Source of the DNA: Deltaproteobacteria bacterium
GTDB taxonomy: Bacteria > Desulfobacterota > Dissulfuribacteria > Dissulfuribacterales > UBA3076
Direction: 5' to 3'
NCBI GenBank assembly: GCA_030605675.1
Contig: JAUWHV010000130.1
Span: 1 to 13,804 of the forward strand
DNA: 13,804 bases
The position numbers and the translations under genes are program-made. How positions within the stretch are numbered: position 1 is the first letter of the stretch; each line of letters begins with the position of its first letter. Positions 6,553 to 13,480 of this stretch are shown in pieces. The notes beneath the pieces were generated by a model that saw only the letters and a program-made list of their open reading frames with translations, had not been told where the DNA came from and ran no database searches.

Positions 6553-7608
6553 ATGAAAGATCCGATCTGTGAGTTCAAAGCCGTCAGCAAGGACTATTCT
6601 GTACGGCATAGCTTTTTTGCCTCAGGTTCATACAGGATCAAGGCTTTGGACGTGGTTAATCTATCTGTTAAAGAAGGTGAGATCTTAGGACTTGTGGGAG
6701 AAAGCGGCTGTGGTAAATCCACACTGGCTAAGATAGCCTTGGGCCTTGAACCTCCTACGAGCGGGCAGGTTTTCTTTTCCGGATATGACATTGCTGATTT
6801 TGATAAAACCAGGCTGCAAAATTTTCGGCGGCAGGCACAGATGGTTTTCCAGGATCCCTTTTCTTCCTTAAATCCCAAAAAGACGGTCTTTAAGATCCTG
6901 AGCGAACCTTTGAAAATACACAGGCTGTGCCACAAAAACCATTATAAAGAGCGGGTGACAAGACTGCTGAAAGAAGTCGGCCTGGACGAACAGATCCTGA
7001 GCCGCTATCCGCATGAGTTCAGCGGAGGCCAGCGTCAGCGTATTGGTTTGGCCCGGGCCCTTGCCACAACTCCGAAGATGATAGTTGCAGATGAGCCGAC
7101 ATCTGCTCTCGATGTCTCTATACAGGCCCAGATTATCAATCTGCTCCTTGACCTCCAGGAAAGACATAAACTCTCTTTCCTGTTTATCTCTCATGATCTT
7201 CCTGTAATACAGTTTGTAAGCCATCGTGTAGCTGTTTTGTATAAAGGTCAGCTTATGGAATTGATGCCCAAAAATGCATTTCTGCAATCACCAAATCACC
7301 AGATCGCCAAATCACCAAATTCTTTAATTCCTCAATTCCTCAATTCCTCAATTCCTCAATCATCTAACCACCACCATCCTTATACATCGCTTCTCCTGAG
7401 TGCTGTTCCTGTGCCGGATCCAAAGATGGGCGTGGAGGTAAAAAAAAAGGATCATGGATTAACATATAATTATAAAAATGATAGATATCAAAAGGGATGC
7501 GCATTTGCCCCCCGGTGCAGTCTGGCTACAGACAGGTGCAGCGCAGAACGACCTTTCTGGACGGAAGTTGCTAAGGATCATTTTATAGCGTGTCACTATA
7601 TAACCTGA
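6553..7608 (+). CDS. Oligopeptide/dipeptide ABC transporter ATP-binding protein (DppF/OppF type)
   Basis: This is the ATP-hydrolysing subunit of a peptide importer, acting on the inner face of the membrane. The 351-residue product has Walker A GESGCGKST (49-57), Q-loop Gln100 (FQDPFSSLNP), the ABC signature FSGGQRQRIGLARAL (156-170), Walker B MIVADEPTSALD (176-187) and the switch His214. The C-terminal oligopeptide-family extension follows, with HPYTSLLLSAVPVPD (275-289) and a four-Cys pattern GCAFAPRCSL...C...C (C316, C322, C329, C347). Between LQSP and HPYT lie about 28 extra residues (247-274) encoded by two 8-base tandem repeats. In relatives this link is only one to three residues. No permease, second ATPase or binding protein gene is next to it, which is unusual for this family. 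The ribosome binding site is weak: AGGAG at 6526-6530 is about 22 bases from the ATG. Confidence 0.93.
   Translation: MKDPICEFKAVSKDYSVRHSFFASGSYRIKALDVVNLSVKEGEILGLVGESGCGKSTLAKIALGLEPPTSGQVFFSGYDIADFDKTRLQNFRRQAQMVFQDPFSSLNPKKTVFKILSEPLKIHRLCHKNHYKERVTRLLKEVGLDEQILSRYPHEFSGGQRQRIGLARALATTPKMIVADEPTSALDVSIQAQIINLLLDLQERHKLSFLFISHDLPVIQFVSHRVAVLYKGQLMELMPKNAFLQSPNHQIAKSPNSLIPQFLNSSIPQSSNHHHPYTSLLLSAVPVPDPKMGVEVKKKDHGLTYNYKNDRYQKGCAFAPRCSLATDRCSAERPFWTEVAKDHFIACHYIT
7286..7317. repeat. 8-base tandem repeat AATCACCA inside ABC ATPase gene
   Basis: Four tandem copies: AATCACCA (7286-7293), again (7294-7301), GATCGCCA (7302-7309) and AATCACCA (7310-7317). Read in the gene's frame they give QSPNHQIAKSPN. 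The word is the reverse complement of the TTTGGTGA array in folK, shifted by one base in phase. Confidence 0.85.
7326..7357. repeat. 8-base tandem repeat AATTCCTC inside ABC ATPase gene
   Basis: Four perfect tandem copies of AATTCCTC cover 7326-7357, directly after the AATCACCA array, with a degenerate AATCATCT following. In frame they encode LIPQFLNSSIPQS. Three 8-base units make 24 bases, so the peptide repeats every eight residues. On the opposite strand the same word contains a TGA stop in every reading, so only this orientation stays open. Confidence 0.85.
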
Positions 7609-7611
7609 ATT

Positions 7612-7698
7612 GAGCGATTAGCTGTTAGCTATTAGGTAAAAACTTTGTATCAAAACGGACTGTTAAGCTAACGGCTAATAGCTAACGGCTAATAGCTC
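7612..7698. repeat. Inverted-repeat hairpin of TTAGCTN words between ABC gene and lon
   Basis: Arms of 24 bases at 7612-7635 and 7675-7698 are inverted copies matching at 22 positions, separated by 39 bases. Each arm is made of the 7-base word TTAGCTR/TTAGCCG (for example TTAGCTGTTAGCTATTAG). An extra word copy, AAGCTAACGG, lies just inside the right arm. The element starts three bases after the ABC gene stop (7606-7608). It could act as a strong RNA hairpin at the 3' end of that transcript, but no U-run follows, so it is not a standard intrinsic terminator. lon begins about 40 bases beyond it. Confidence 0.8.
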
Positions 7699-7736
7699 AA
7701 ATTAGATATAAATAAAACAGGAGTAACCAAGTCAAA

Positions 7737-10151
7737 ATGGACATAGAAGATACTATTACAAATCTGCTTGAGATAGATGATGACCAGGAGCCTATAGAAA
7801 TACCTGAAGTGCTCCCTCTGATGCCGGTAAGGGACGTGATAGTCTTTCCTTCAATGATTATTCCCCTTTTTATTGGGAGAGAAGCCTCTGTGGCCGCAAT
7901 AAACGAGGCCCTGGCCTCTGACAGGATGATTTTTCTGGTTACACAGAAGGACGCCTCAGAAGAGAATCCATCCAAGGATGGATTATATAAGACCGGCGTT
8001 GTGGCCATGATAATGAGGACCCTTCAGCTTCCTGACGGGCGTCTCAAAGTCCTTGGTCAGGCCCTTGTAAAAGGGACTATTCAGGAGTTCCTGCAGGACA
8101 AACCTTGCTTTAGAGTCCGCATAGAGACTGTCAAGGAAGAAGAGCCTGCCGAGATATCCGTAGAGGTAGAGGCCCTTATTCGAAATGTAAGAGATCAGGC
8201 AGAAAAACTGTTTAACCTTAAAGGTGTCTTTACTCCTGAGATGGGAGCCATATTAAATGGTGTTGAGGAACCAGGCAGGCTGGCGGATATCGTGGCATCC
8301 AATCTTAACTTGAAATCCGCTGAGGCACAGCGTTTGCTCGAAATGGCAGATCCCTTGGCGCGTTTAAAGGAAGTAAATAACTTGCTTGCAAGGGAGCTTG
8401 AGGTCTCCACCGTGCAGGCCAAAATTCAGTCCGAGGCCAAGGGGGAAATGACCAAGACCCAGAGAGAGTATTTTCTCCGGGAGCAGTTGATGGCCATAAG
8501 ACGTGAGTTAGGCGAAATCGACGAAAAATCTGAAGAATTGGCAGAACTGAGAAAAAAGGTCCGCAAGGCCAAGATGCCTAAGGAGGCTGAGAAGGAAACC
8601 CTTAAACAAATCCAGAGGCTTGAGTCTATGCACCCCGAAGCCTCTGAGGCGTCTATGGTGAGGACATACATCGACTGGCTGGTCGAGGTCCCATGGTCAA
8701 AGAGCACAAAGGACAAACTGGACGTGCGCAGGGCACAGAAGATTCTGGATGAGGATCACTATGACCTGGAAAAGGTTAAGGAGCGCATAGTTGAATACAT
8801 CGCTGTTCGGAAGCTTAACCCTTCGGCAAAGGGGCCGATTCTGTGCTTTATAGGTCCGCCAGGGGTTGGTAAGACATCTCTGGGCCGTTCTGTAGCCCGA
8901 ACCATTGGGAAAAAGTTTATCAGGATATCTCTGGGCGGTGTCAGGGATGAGGCGGAGATTCGAGGTCACCGCAGGACATATATCGGCGCCCTGCCGGGAA
9001 GAATCATCCAGGGACTTAAAAGGGCCGGGAGTAACAATCCTGTGTTCATGATGGATGAGGTGGACAAAATCGGGGCTGACTTTCGAGGGGACCCGGCTGC
9101 TGCCCTTCTAGAGGTCCTCGACCCTGAGCAGAACAATACATTCACTGATCATTACCTGGATTTGCCCTTTGATCTTTCAAAAGTAATGTTTATCCTTACT
9201 GCCAATGCATCTGATACCATTCCATCCGCCCTTTTTGATCGACTGGAGGTGATCCAGCTATCCGGCTATACCAGTGAAGAGAAAAAGGCCATTGCAAAGA
9301 AATACCTGATACCCAGACAGCTCAAGGAACACGGGCTTTCGGAAAAGGTCCTGAAGATCTCAGATACCACCCTCATAAGGATAATTTCAGATTATACCCA
9401 GGAGGCAGGACTTCGGGAACTTGAGAGGCAGATCGGCGCAATTTGCAGAAAGACGGCAAGACGGATTGCCGAGGGAGAGAAGGGGACTTTTAAAATCACC
9501 AGTGCCAACATTAAACACTATCTTGGTATCCAGAAGTATGAGACGGATCTGGAACAGGAAGAGAGCCAGGTAGGGGTTGTAACAGGGCTTGCATGGACTC
9601 CTTTTGGAGGAGAGATCCTTCGAGTTGAGGCCAGCATCATGAAGGGAAGTGGGAAACTTACCCTGACAGGACTTATGGGCGAGGTCATGAAGGAGTCGGC
9701 CCAGGCTGCCTTGAGTTACGCAAGGTCCAGGGCCGAAGAGCTTGGCATTGACCCGGATATTTTTGAGGAAAAGGATATACACATCCATGTACCGGCCGGG
9801 GCCATACCCAAGGACGGGCCTTCCGCGGGCATAACCCTTACCACAGCTCTTGTCTCTGCCCTGGTGCATAAGCCGGTCAATAAGGATGTGGTCATGACAG
9901 GGGAGATAACCTTGCGTGGCCGGATCCTTTCTATCGGAGGGATTAAGGAAAAGGCCCTGGCAGCACTGAGGGCCGGCATCTACACTGTTATAATTCCCGA
10001 GCAGAACCTGATGGATCTGGAAGAGATACCTGCAAATATCCGCAGACAGCTTGATTTCAAACCGGTGCGTCACATGGACGAGGTGCTGGATATTGCCATC
10101 GGTCCCCGGCCTTGGGCGGATGAGGAAGGACACGATGCGCTTAAGGATTAA
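7737..10151 (+). CDS. lon: ATP-dependent endopeptidase La (Lon)
   Basis: Lon is a cytoplasmic ring protease that unfolds and degrades damaged and regulatory proteins. The 804-residue product has the Lon N-terminal domain from about 24 (LPLMPVRDVIVFPSMIIPLF) to 225 and a coiled linker (about 225-315, rich in Glu, Lys and Arg). The AAA+ module has Walker A GPPGVGKT (373-380) and Walker B VFMMDEVDKIG (436-446). The C-terminal protease domain has Ser696 in PKDGPSAGIT (691-700) and Lys739 in GGIKEKALAA (734-743), the 43-residue spacing of the catalytic pair in E. coli Lon. It is complete and of normal length. AGGAG at 7719-7723 precedes the ATG by 13 bases. I saw no clear heat-shock promoter or CIRCE element in the short gap upstream, which is filled by a repeat hairpin. 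Its end overlaps the next gene. Confidence 0.97.
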   Translation: MDIEDTITNLLEIDDDQEPIEIPEVLPLMPVRDVIVFPSMIIPLFIGREASVAAINEALASDRMIFLVTQKDASEENPSKDGLYKTGVVAMIMRTLQLPDGRLKVLGQALVKGTIQEFLQDKPCFRVRIETVKEEEPAEISVEVEALIRNVRDQAEKLFNLKGVFTPEMGAILNGVEEPGRLADIVASNLNLKSAEAQRLLEMADPLARLKEVNNLLARELEVSTVQAKIQSEAKGEMTKTQREYFLREQLMAIRRELGEIDEKSEELAELRKKVRKAKMPKEAEKETLKQIQRLESMHPEASEASMVRTYIDWLVEVPWSKSTKDKLDVRRAQKILDEDHYDLEKVKERIVEYIAVRKLNPSAKGPILCFIGPPGVGKTSLGRSVARTIGKKFIRISLGGVRDEAEIRGHRRTYIGALPGRIIQGLKRAGSNNPVFMMDEVDKIGADFRGDPAAALLEVLDPEQNNTFTDHYLDLPFDLSKVMFILTANASDTIPSALFDRLEVIQLSGYTSEEKKAIAKKYLIPRQLKEHGLSEKVLKISDTTLIRIISDYTQEAGLRELERQIGAICRKTARRIAEGEKGTFKITSANIKHYLGIQKYETDLEQEESQVGVVTGLAWTPFGGEILRVEASIMKGSGKLTLTGLMGEVMKESAQAALSYARSRAEELGIDPDIFEEKDIHIHVPAGAIPKDGPSAGITLTTALVSALVHKPVNKDVVMTGEITLRGRILSIGGIKEKALAALRAGIYTVIIPEQNLMDLEEIPANIRRQLDFKPVRHMDEVLDIAIGPRPWADEEGHDALKD

Positions 10152-11310
10152 TCGCGATCGCTTGGCTGACACCTTCAGACAACTTGTCTCGATTGACAGT
10201 CCTTCAAGAGAAGAAGGGGCTGTTGCAGACCGGATCAAGAAGACCCTGAAAGAAGAAGTGGGAGCGGAGGTAATAGAAGATCAATCACGTGGTCAGACAG
10301 GCTCTGAGAGCGGCAACATCATTGCCCGCATCCCAGGGACGGAAAAGGTGGTCCCGCTTTTTTTCAATGCCCACCTGGACACCGTGGAACCTGGAAGAGG
10401 GATCAAGATCATTTTTAAGGACGGTATTTTTCAGAGTGATGGGACCACAGTCCTGGGTGCTGATGATAAGGCGGCTATAGCCATACTTATTGAGGCGGCC
10501 AGGCTGTTAAAGGAACACAGGGTCTCTCATGGTCCTATTGAATTTCTATTTACCGTATGCGAGGAAATAGGCCTGCTGGGAGCCAAGTCACTGGACCCTG
10601 CTTTGCTTGAAGCCAGGGCTGGGTATGCTCTTGATTCAAGTGACCCGGAGGTTTTAATAAATCAAGCCCCTTGTGCCATTCGTTTCAAGGTCAGAGTTGT
10701 CGGCAAGGCCGCCCATGCGGGTCTCCATCCCGAGCTTGGAATAAATGCCATACAGGTTGCAGCCAGGGCCTTGGCAGAAGTACCACTGGGCCGTATTGAT
10801 GAATATACTACTGCTAATGTCGGATTGATACACGGTGGCAAGGCCACCAACATAGTACCTGAAGAAGTGGAGCTGGAAGGCGAGGTCCGTAGCCACAATC
10901 CCGAGAAATTAAGGGAAGTCCAGGACCAGGTCCTTGGGACTTTTCACAGAATAGCCCTGGATTTTAAGCCAGGGGAAAACCAGGGCCGGGAAAATCCCGG
11001 ATTACCCTTGATTAAGACAGAGGTTATTGACGACTATCCCCTGATGTCGGTCTCTGAAGAACATCCCCTGATTACCACTGCTGTGAAAGCGGCAAAGGGA
11101 CTTGGAAGAAAGCTCAGACTGGAAATGACCGGAGGGGGAAGCGATGCCAACATCTTCAACGCCAAAGGTCTTGCTACAGTGGTTATGGGAATCGGCATGC
11201 AGAATGTCCATACCACCTCAGAGCATATCAGCCTGGATGACATGGTGGCTACCGCAGAATTGGTACTGGAGATAATAGGGCAGTGGGGAATGACTGACCA
11301 TAAGCGCTAA
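10135..11310 (+). CDS. M20 family metallopeptidase (peptidase T-like)
   Basis: A zinc-dependent exopeptidase of 391 residues, closest in motifs to the PepT/YqjE-type M20 proteins that act on small peptides in the cytoplasm. Likely metal ligands and catalytic residues are in AHLDTVEPG (H80, D82), GADDKAA (D110 or D111), CEEIGLLGA (E143-E144), ALDSSD (D167) and TSEHISLDDM (H364). A dimerisation (lid) domain lies at about 180-290, with GKAAHAGLHPELGINAI. I chose the ATG at 10135, preceded by GGAAGGA (10124-10130), over an upstream in-frame ATG at 10051, because the family's N-terminus begins around here and the longer form would lie deep inside lon. It overlaps the lon end by 17 bases, so the two are probably one operon. 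Exact substrate is not determined by sequence. Confidence 0.9.
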   Translation: MRLRINRDRLADTFRQLVSIDSPSREEGAVADRIKKTLKEEVGAEVIEDQSRGQTGSESGNIIARIPGTEKVVPLFFNAHLDTVEPGRGIKIIFKDGIFQSDGTTVLGADDKAAIAILIEAARLLKEHRVSHGPIEFLFTVCEEIGLLGAKSLDPALLEARAGYALDSSDPEVLINQAPCAIRFKVRVVGKAAHAGLHPELGINAIQVAARALAEVPLGRIDEYTTANVGLIHGGKATNIVPEEVELEGEVRSHNPEKLREVQDQVLGTFHRIALDFKPGENQGRENPGLPLIKTEVIDDYPLMSVSEEHPLITTAVKAAKGLGRKLRLEMTGGGSDANIFNAKGLATVVMGIGMQNVHTTSEHISLDDMVATAELVLEIIGQWGMTDHKR

Positions 11311-11338
11311 GTTGTTTTTGCATTGGATAAACTGCTGA

Positions 11339-11361
11339 AAAGATGTTCGACGTTCATCTTT
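11339..11361. terminator. Possible weak hairpin between convergent genes
   Basis: AAAGATG (11339-11345) and CATCTTT (11355-11361) form a 7-base-pair stem with a 9-base loop in the short gap between the M20 gene and the converging YHS-type gene. The stem is A/T-rich, and there is no clean U-run on the plus strand; on the minus strand the stem ends in TTTT. It may serve both directions, but it is weak. Confidence 0.3.
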
Positions 11362-11376
11362 AGTTGGTATTACAGG

Positions 11377-11649
11377 TTATTTTTTTTGATCCCTAAACTC
11401 CTGTCTGCACTTATCGCTGCAGAAGTAATAGGTCTTTCCTTGCCAATTAAGGGATAAAGCATCCCTTTTAGGGCAATAGATGCCGCATACCGGATCCTGT
11501 ACCAGTTCATCTGTTATGGGGGGTGGTTGCTCACCGGCCTGTTTTGAACCGGTTTTCAAAACCTTTCGCAATTTGAGGCCTTTCAAAAAGCCCCTTATGA
11601 TATAACAGAGTGCCAGGAAGATGGCGAAGAACAAGATAAAGCGTACCAT
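11377..11649 (-). CDS. Small membrane protein with YHS/TRASH-like metal-binding domain
   Basis: The 90-residue product has a hydrophobic N-terminal segment (residues 3-19, FILFFAIFLALCYII), followed by basic residues (RGFLKGLKLRK), consistent with one membrane span and a cytoplasmic C-terminal part. The tail resembles a YHS/TRASH domain: DPVCGIYC (52-59), then GKTYYFCSDKCRQEF (71-85). Cys55, Cys59, Cys77 and Cys81 could bind a metal ion such as zinc or copper. In other proteins this fold accompanies metal transporters or sensors, but the role here is unknown. The gene starts three bases beyond the folK stop and is likely the last gene of the dapB-dapL-folK transcript. Confidence 0.8.
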   Translation of the reverse strand: MVRFILFFAIFLALCYIIRGFLKGLKLRKVLKTGSKQAGEQPPPITDELVQDPVCGIYCPKRDALSLNWQGKTYYFCSDKCRQEFRDQKK

Positions 11650-11652
11650 GGG

Positions 11653-12201
11653 CTAGTAGCCTTCCCGTGTTTCTTTGTGGTTTAATTGTCTGACTTCCGG
11701 GCTGTCTTCAGGAAGTTCGGCCAGAAGCTCCGAAACGGTTTTACTCCATGGTGCAAGCAAGAGATCCGGGGTAAGCTCAGCCCACGGGGCCAATACGAAC
11801 CGCCTGGTGGAAAGACGCGGATGGGGAACTTGAATTTGGTGATTTGGTGATTTGGTGATTTGGTGATTGGACGTCTGGATGCGCACTCCTTCCATGAAGA
11901 GCAGATCCAGGTCAATGGGCCTGTCTTCTGTTCCCAAGCGGTCTCGACCCATGGCCTTTTCAATCGCCAGCAGGTTGGAAAGCAAGTCTTCCGGGCCAAG
12001 GGCTGTAATTATTTCCGCCACGGCATTTATAAACCATTGAGATGTATTTATGTCCACAGGCTCGGTCTCATACCATTGTGAGCAGCGTAACACCTCTATT
12101 TCAGGATGGGTGGACAAAAGACCAAGGGCCTTAATACAGTTTTCAATCCTATCCCCAAGATTGGCTCCCAGACCAATGTAGGCTCTTTTCTCCAATTTCA
12201 T
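11653..12201 (-). CDS. folK: 2-amino-4-hydroxy-6-hydroxymethyldihydropteridine pyrophosphokinase (HPPK)
   Basis: FolK moves pyrophosphate from ATP to hydroxymethyl-dihydropterin in folate synthesis. The 182-residue product (E. coli 159) shows IGLGANLGDR (9-18), YETEPVD (44-50), QWFINAVAEI (55-64) and RPIDLDLLF (94-102), whose Asp97 and Asp99 match the magnesium-binding pair, then VPHPRLSTRRFVLAPW (125-140). Residues 111-123 (SNHQITKSPNHQI) are encoded by an 8-base tandem repeat and sit between the strand after the Asp pair and the conserved VPHPR. Relatives have only a few residues at this point. The essential motifs on both sides remain, so the enzyme may well be active. The ATG overlaps the dapL stop by one base (TAATG), which suggests translational coupling. 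Confidence 0.95.
   Translation of the reverse strand: MKLEKRAYIGLGANLGDRIENCIKALGLLSTHPEIEVLRCSQWYETEPVDINTSQWFINAVAEIITALGPEDLLSNLLAIEKAMGRDRLGTEDRPIDLDLLFMEGVRIQTSNHQITKSPNHQIQVPHPRLSTRRFVLAPWAELTPDLLLAPWSKTVSELLAELPEDSPEVRQLNHKETREGY
11835..11866. repeat. 8-base tandem repeat TTTGGTGA inside folK
   Basis: Four perfect tandem copies of TTTGGTGA on the plus strand (11835-11866), followed by a partial TTGG. Read on the minus strand in the folK frame, they encode SNHQITKSPNHQI. On the plus strand the word would give TGA stops, so only this orientation is compatible with the gene. The complementary word occurs inside the ABC ATPase gene at 7286-7317. Confidence 0.9.
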
Positions 12202-13364
12202 TAAAGAATTTTCCTAAGCCTTTTGACAACTTCTCCCATACGTTCCTTTGACACGGTTAATGCCATGCGCACATAACCCTCGCCGGAATCACCAAAGCCG
12301 TTTCCAGGAGTGCATACTATCCCGGCCTTTTCAAGGAGTAATGTGCTGAAATCCTGAGATGTATAACCCTGAGGCACCGGAGTCCAGATATAAAACGTGG
12401 CTTTGGAAAAAGGGGTGTCAAGGCCCAGGTCTCGAAGGCCTGTGACCAGTATGTCCCTGCGCTCGGAATATATTTCCTGCATTTCACGGACACAGGATTG
12501 GTCACTTTCAAGGGCTGCAATGCCGGCCTCTTGAATGGCCTCAAATTGCCCGGAGTCTACATTGGACTTTACCTGTGTCAGCGCACCGATCAGGTCCGGG
12601 TTTCCCACGGCAAATCCTATGCGCCAGCCAGTCATGTTGTAGGTCTTTGACAGTGAATGAAATTCCAGTCCTATGTCCCTGGCACCTGGGGTGTCGAGAA
12701 AGCTAGGGGCAATGTATCCGTCGTATGTCATTTCGCTGTAAGCATTGTCGTGACAAACGATAAGGTTGTTTTGCTTTGCGAAGTCCACAACCCTGGCAAA
12801 GAACTCCGGCGGGGCCACCGCAGCAGTGGGATTATTCGGATAATTGATCCACAGGATTTTTGCCCTTTTCAGGATATCGCCCGGTATTGAATCAAGATTT
12901 GGCAGAAAGTCGTTTTCAGCAATTAACGGCAGATAGTAGGTCTCACCGCCCGCAAATAATGTGCCGATATTATAAACAGGATACCCCGGTGTGGGGACCA
13001 GCACTACATCACCGGGATCTACAAAGGCGAGAGGAAAATGCGCTATTGCCTCCTTTGATCCTATAAGGGCGGCTACCTCGTTGACAGGATCAAAGGACAG
13101 GTCAAACCGCTTTTTGTACCAGCCGGCTGCTGCTTTCCGGAAGGCAAGCATACCGGAAGATGAGGGATAACTGTGATACTGCGCCTTCTGAATAGCAGCT
13201 ATCATCCGCTCCACAATAAACTTGGGTGTGGGAAGATCCGGATCACCGATTCCCAAATCAATAACATCTACACCTTTTTTCAGGGCCTTGGCCTTCATTC
13301 GGTCGAGCTCTACGAAAAGATATGGTGGGAGCTGCTGCAATCTATCAGATTTTGTAAAAACCAT
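12201..13364 (-). CDS. dapL: LL-diaminopimelate aminotransferase (or closely related class I aminotransferase)
   Basis: A pyridoxal-phosphate enzyme of the class I fold, 387 residues. It probably converts tetrahydrodipicolinate straight to LL-diaminopimelate in lysine and cell-wall synthesis. Visible motifs are DLGIGDPDLPTP (36-47), YPSSSGMLAFRKA (66-78), GSKEAIAHF (102-110), NYPNNPTAA (174-182, cofactor-binding Asn178), DNAYSEMTYDG (206-216) and SLSKTYNMTGWRIGF (237-251), with the cofactor-binding Lys240 and carboxylate-binding Arg248. GIGDPD and SLSKTYNMTGWR are typical of the DapL group, and dapB lies directly upstream, which supports the call. Other class I aminotransferases are similar, so the substrate is inferred. 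The ATG at 13362-13364 follows GAGG on the minus strand about 11 bases upstream. Its stop overlaps the folK start. Confidence 0.88.
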   Translation of the reverse strand: MVFTKSDRLQQLPPYLFVELDRMKAKALKKGVDVIDLGIGDPDLPTPKFIVERMIAAIQKAQYHSYPSSSGMLAFRKAAAGWYKKRFDLSFDPVNEVAALIGSKEAIAHFPLAFVDPGDVVLVPTPGYPVYNIGTLFAGGETYYLPLIAENDFLPNLDSIPGDILKRAKILWINYPNNPTAAVAPPEFFARVVDFAKQNNLIVCHDNAYSEMTYDGYIAPSFLDTPGARDIGLEFHSLSKTYNMTGWRIGFAVGNPDLIGALTQVKSNVDSGQFEAIQEAGIAALESDQSCVREMQEIYSERRDILVTGLRDLGLDTPFSKATFYIWTPVPQGYTSQDFSTLLLEKAGIVCTPGNGFGDSGEGYVRMALTVSKERMGEVVKRLRKIL

Positions 13365-13415
13365 GGAGAAGACCTCAATTCGTCATTTTTTGAGGAAAAA
13401 GGTTACTTCCTTTTT

Positions 13416-13448
13416 AAATTCAAAATTTAGAATTTAGAATTCAAAATT
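13416..13448. repeat. A/T-rich 7-base word repeat between dapB and dapL
   Basis: AATTTAG occurs twice in tandem (13424-13437), flanked on both sides by the longer direct word ATTCAAAATT (13418-13427 and 13439-13448). It lies in the 116-base gap between the dapB stop and the dapL start. It has the same 7-base period as the other intergenic arrays in the window. No gene or protein-binding site is recognised in it. Confidence 0.65.
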
Positions 13449-13477
13449 GTGTCTGAACGGCCTTTTCGTGCAGACAC
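13449..13477 (-). terminator. Hairpin after dapB, possible terminator or attenuator
   Basis: On the minus strand, four bases past the dapB stop, GTGTCTG (13477-13471) pairs with CAGACAC (13455-13449); after one mismatch three more pairs (ACG/CGT) extend the stem. An A/T-rich tract (AATTTTG) follows. It resembles an imperfect intrinsic terminator and could reduce read-through into dapL. The tail has only four T in a row, so a transcript end is not certain. Confidence 0.4.
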
Positions 13478-13480
13478 TGA

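Noticed and set aside
7684..7712. TATAAA (7707-7712) as a lon promoter
   Set aside because: The matching -35 position falls in the repeat arm and has no similarity to TTGACA; no heat-shock consensus is visible either.
9387..10238. A 283-codon minus-strand open frame opposite lon
   Set aside because: It lies wholly opposite lon's protease domain and the M20 start, with no recognisable motif; lon itself is clearly the real gene.
13173..13437. Plus-strand open frames opposite the dapL start
   Set aside because: They are antisense shadows of a clearly recognised aminotransferase, without ribosome binding sites or motifs.
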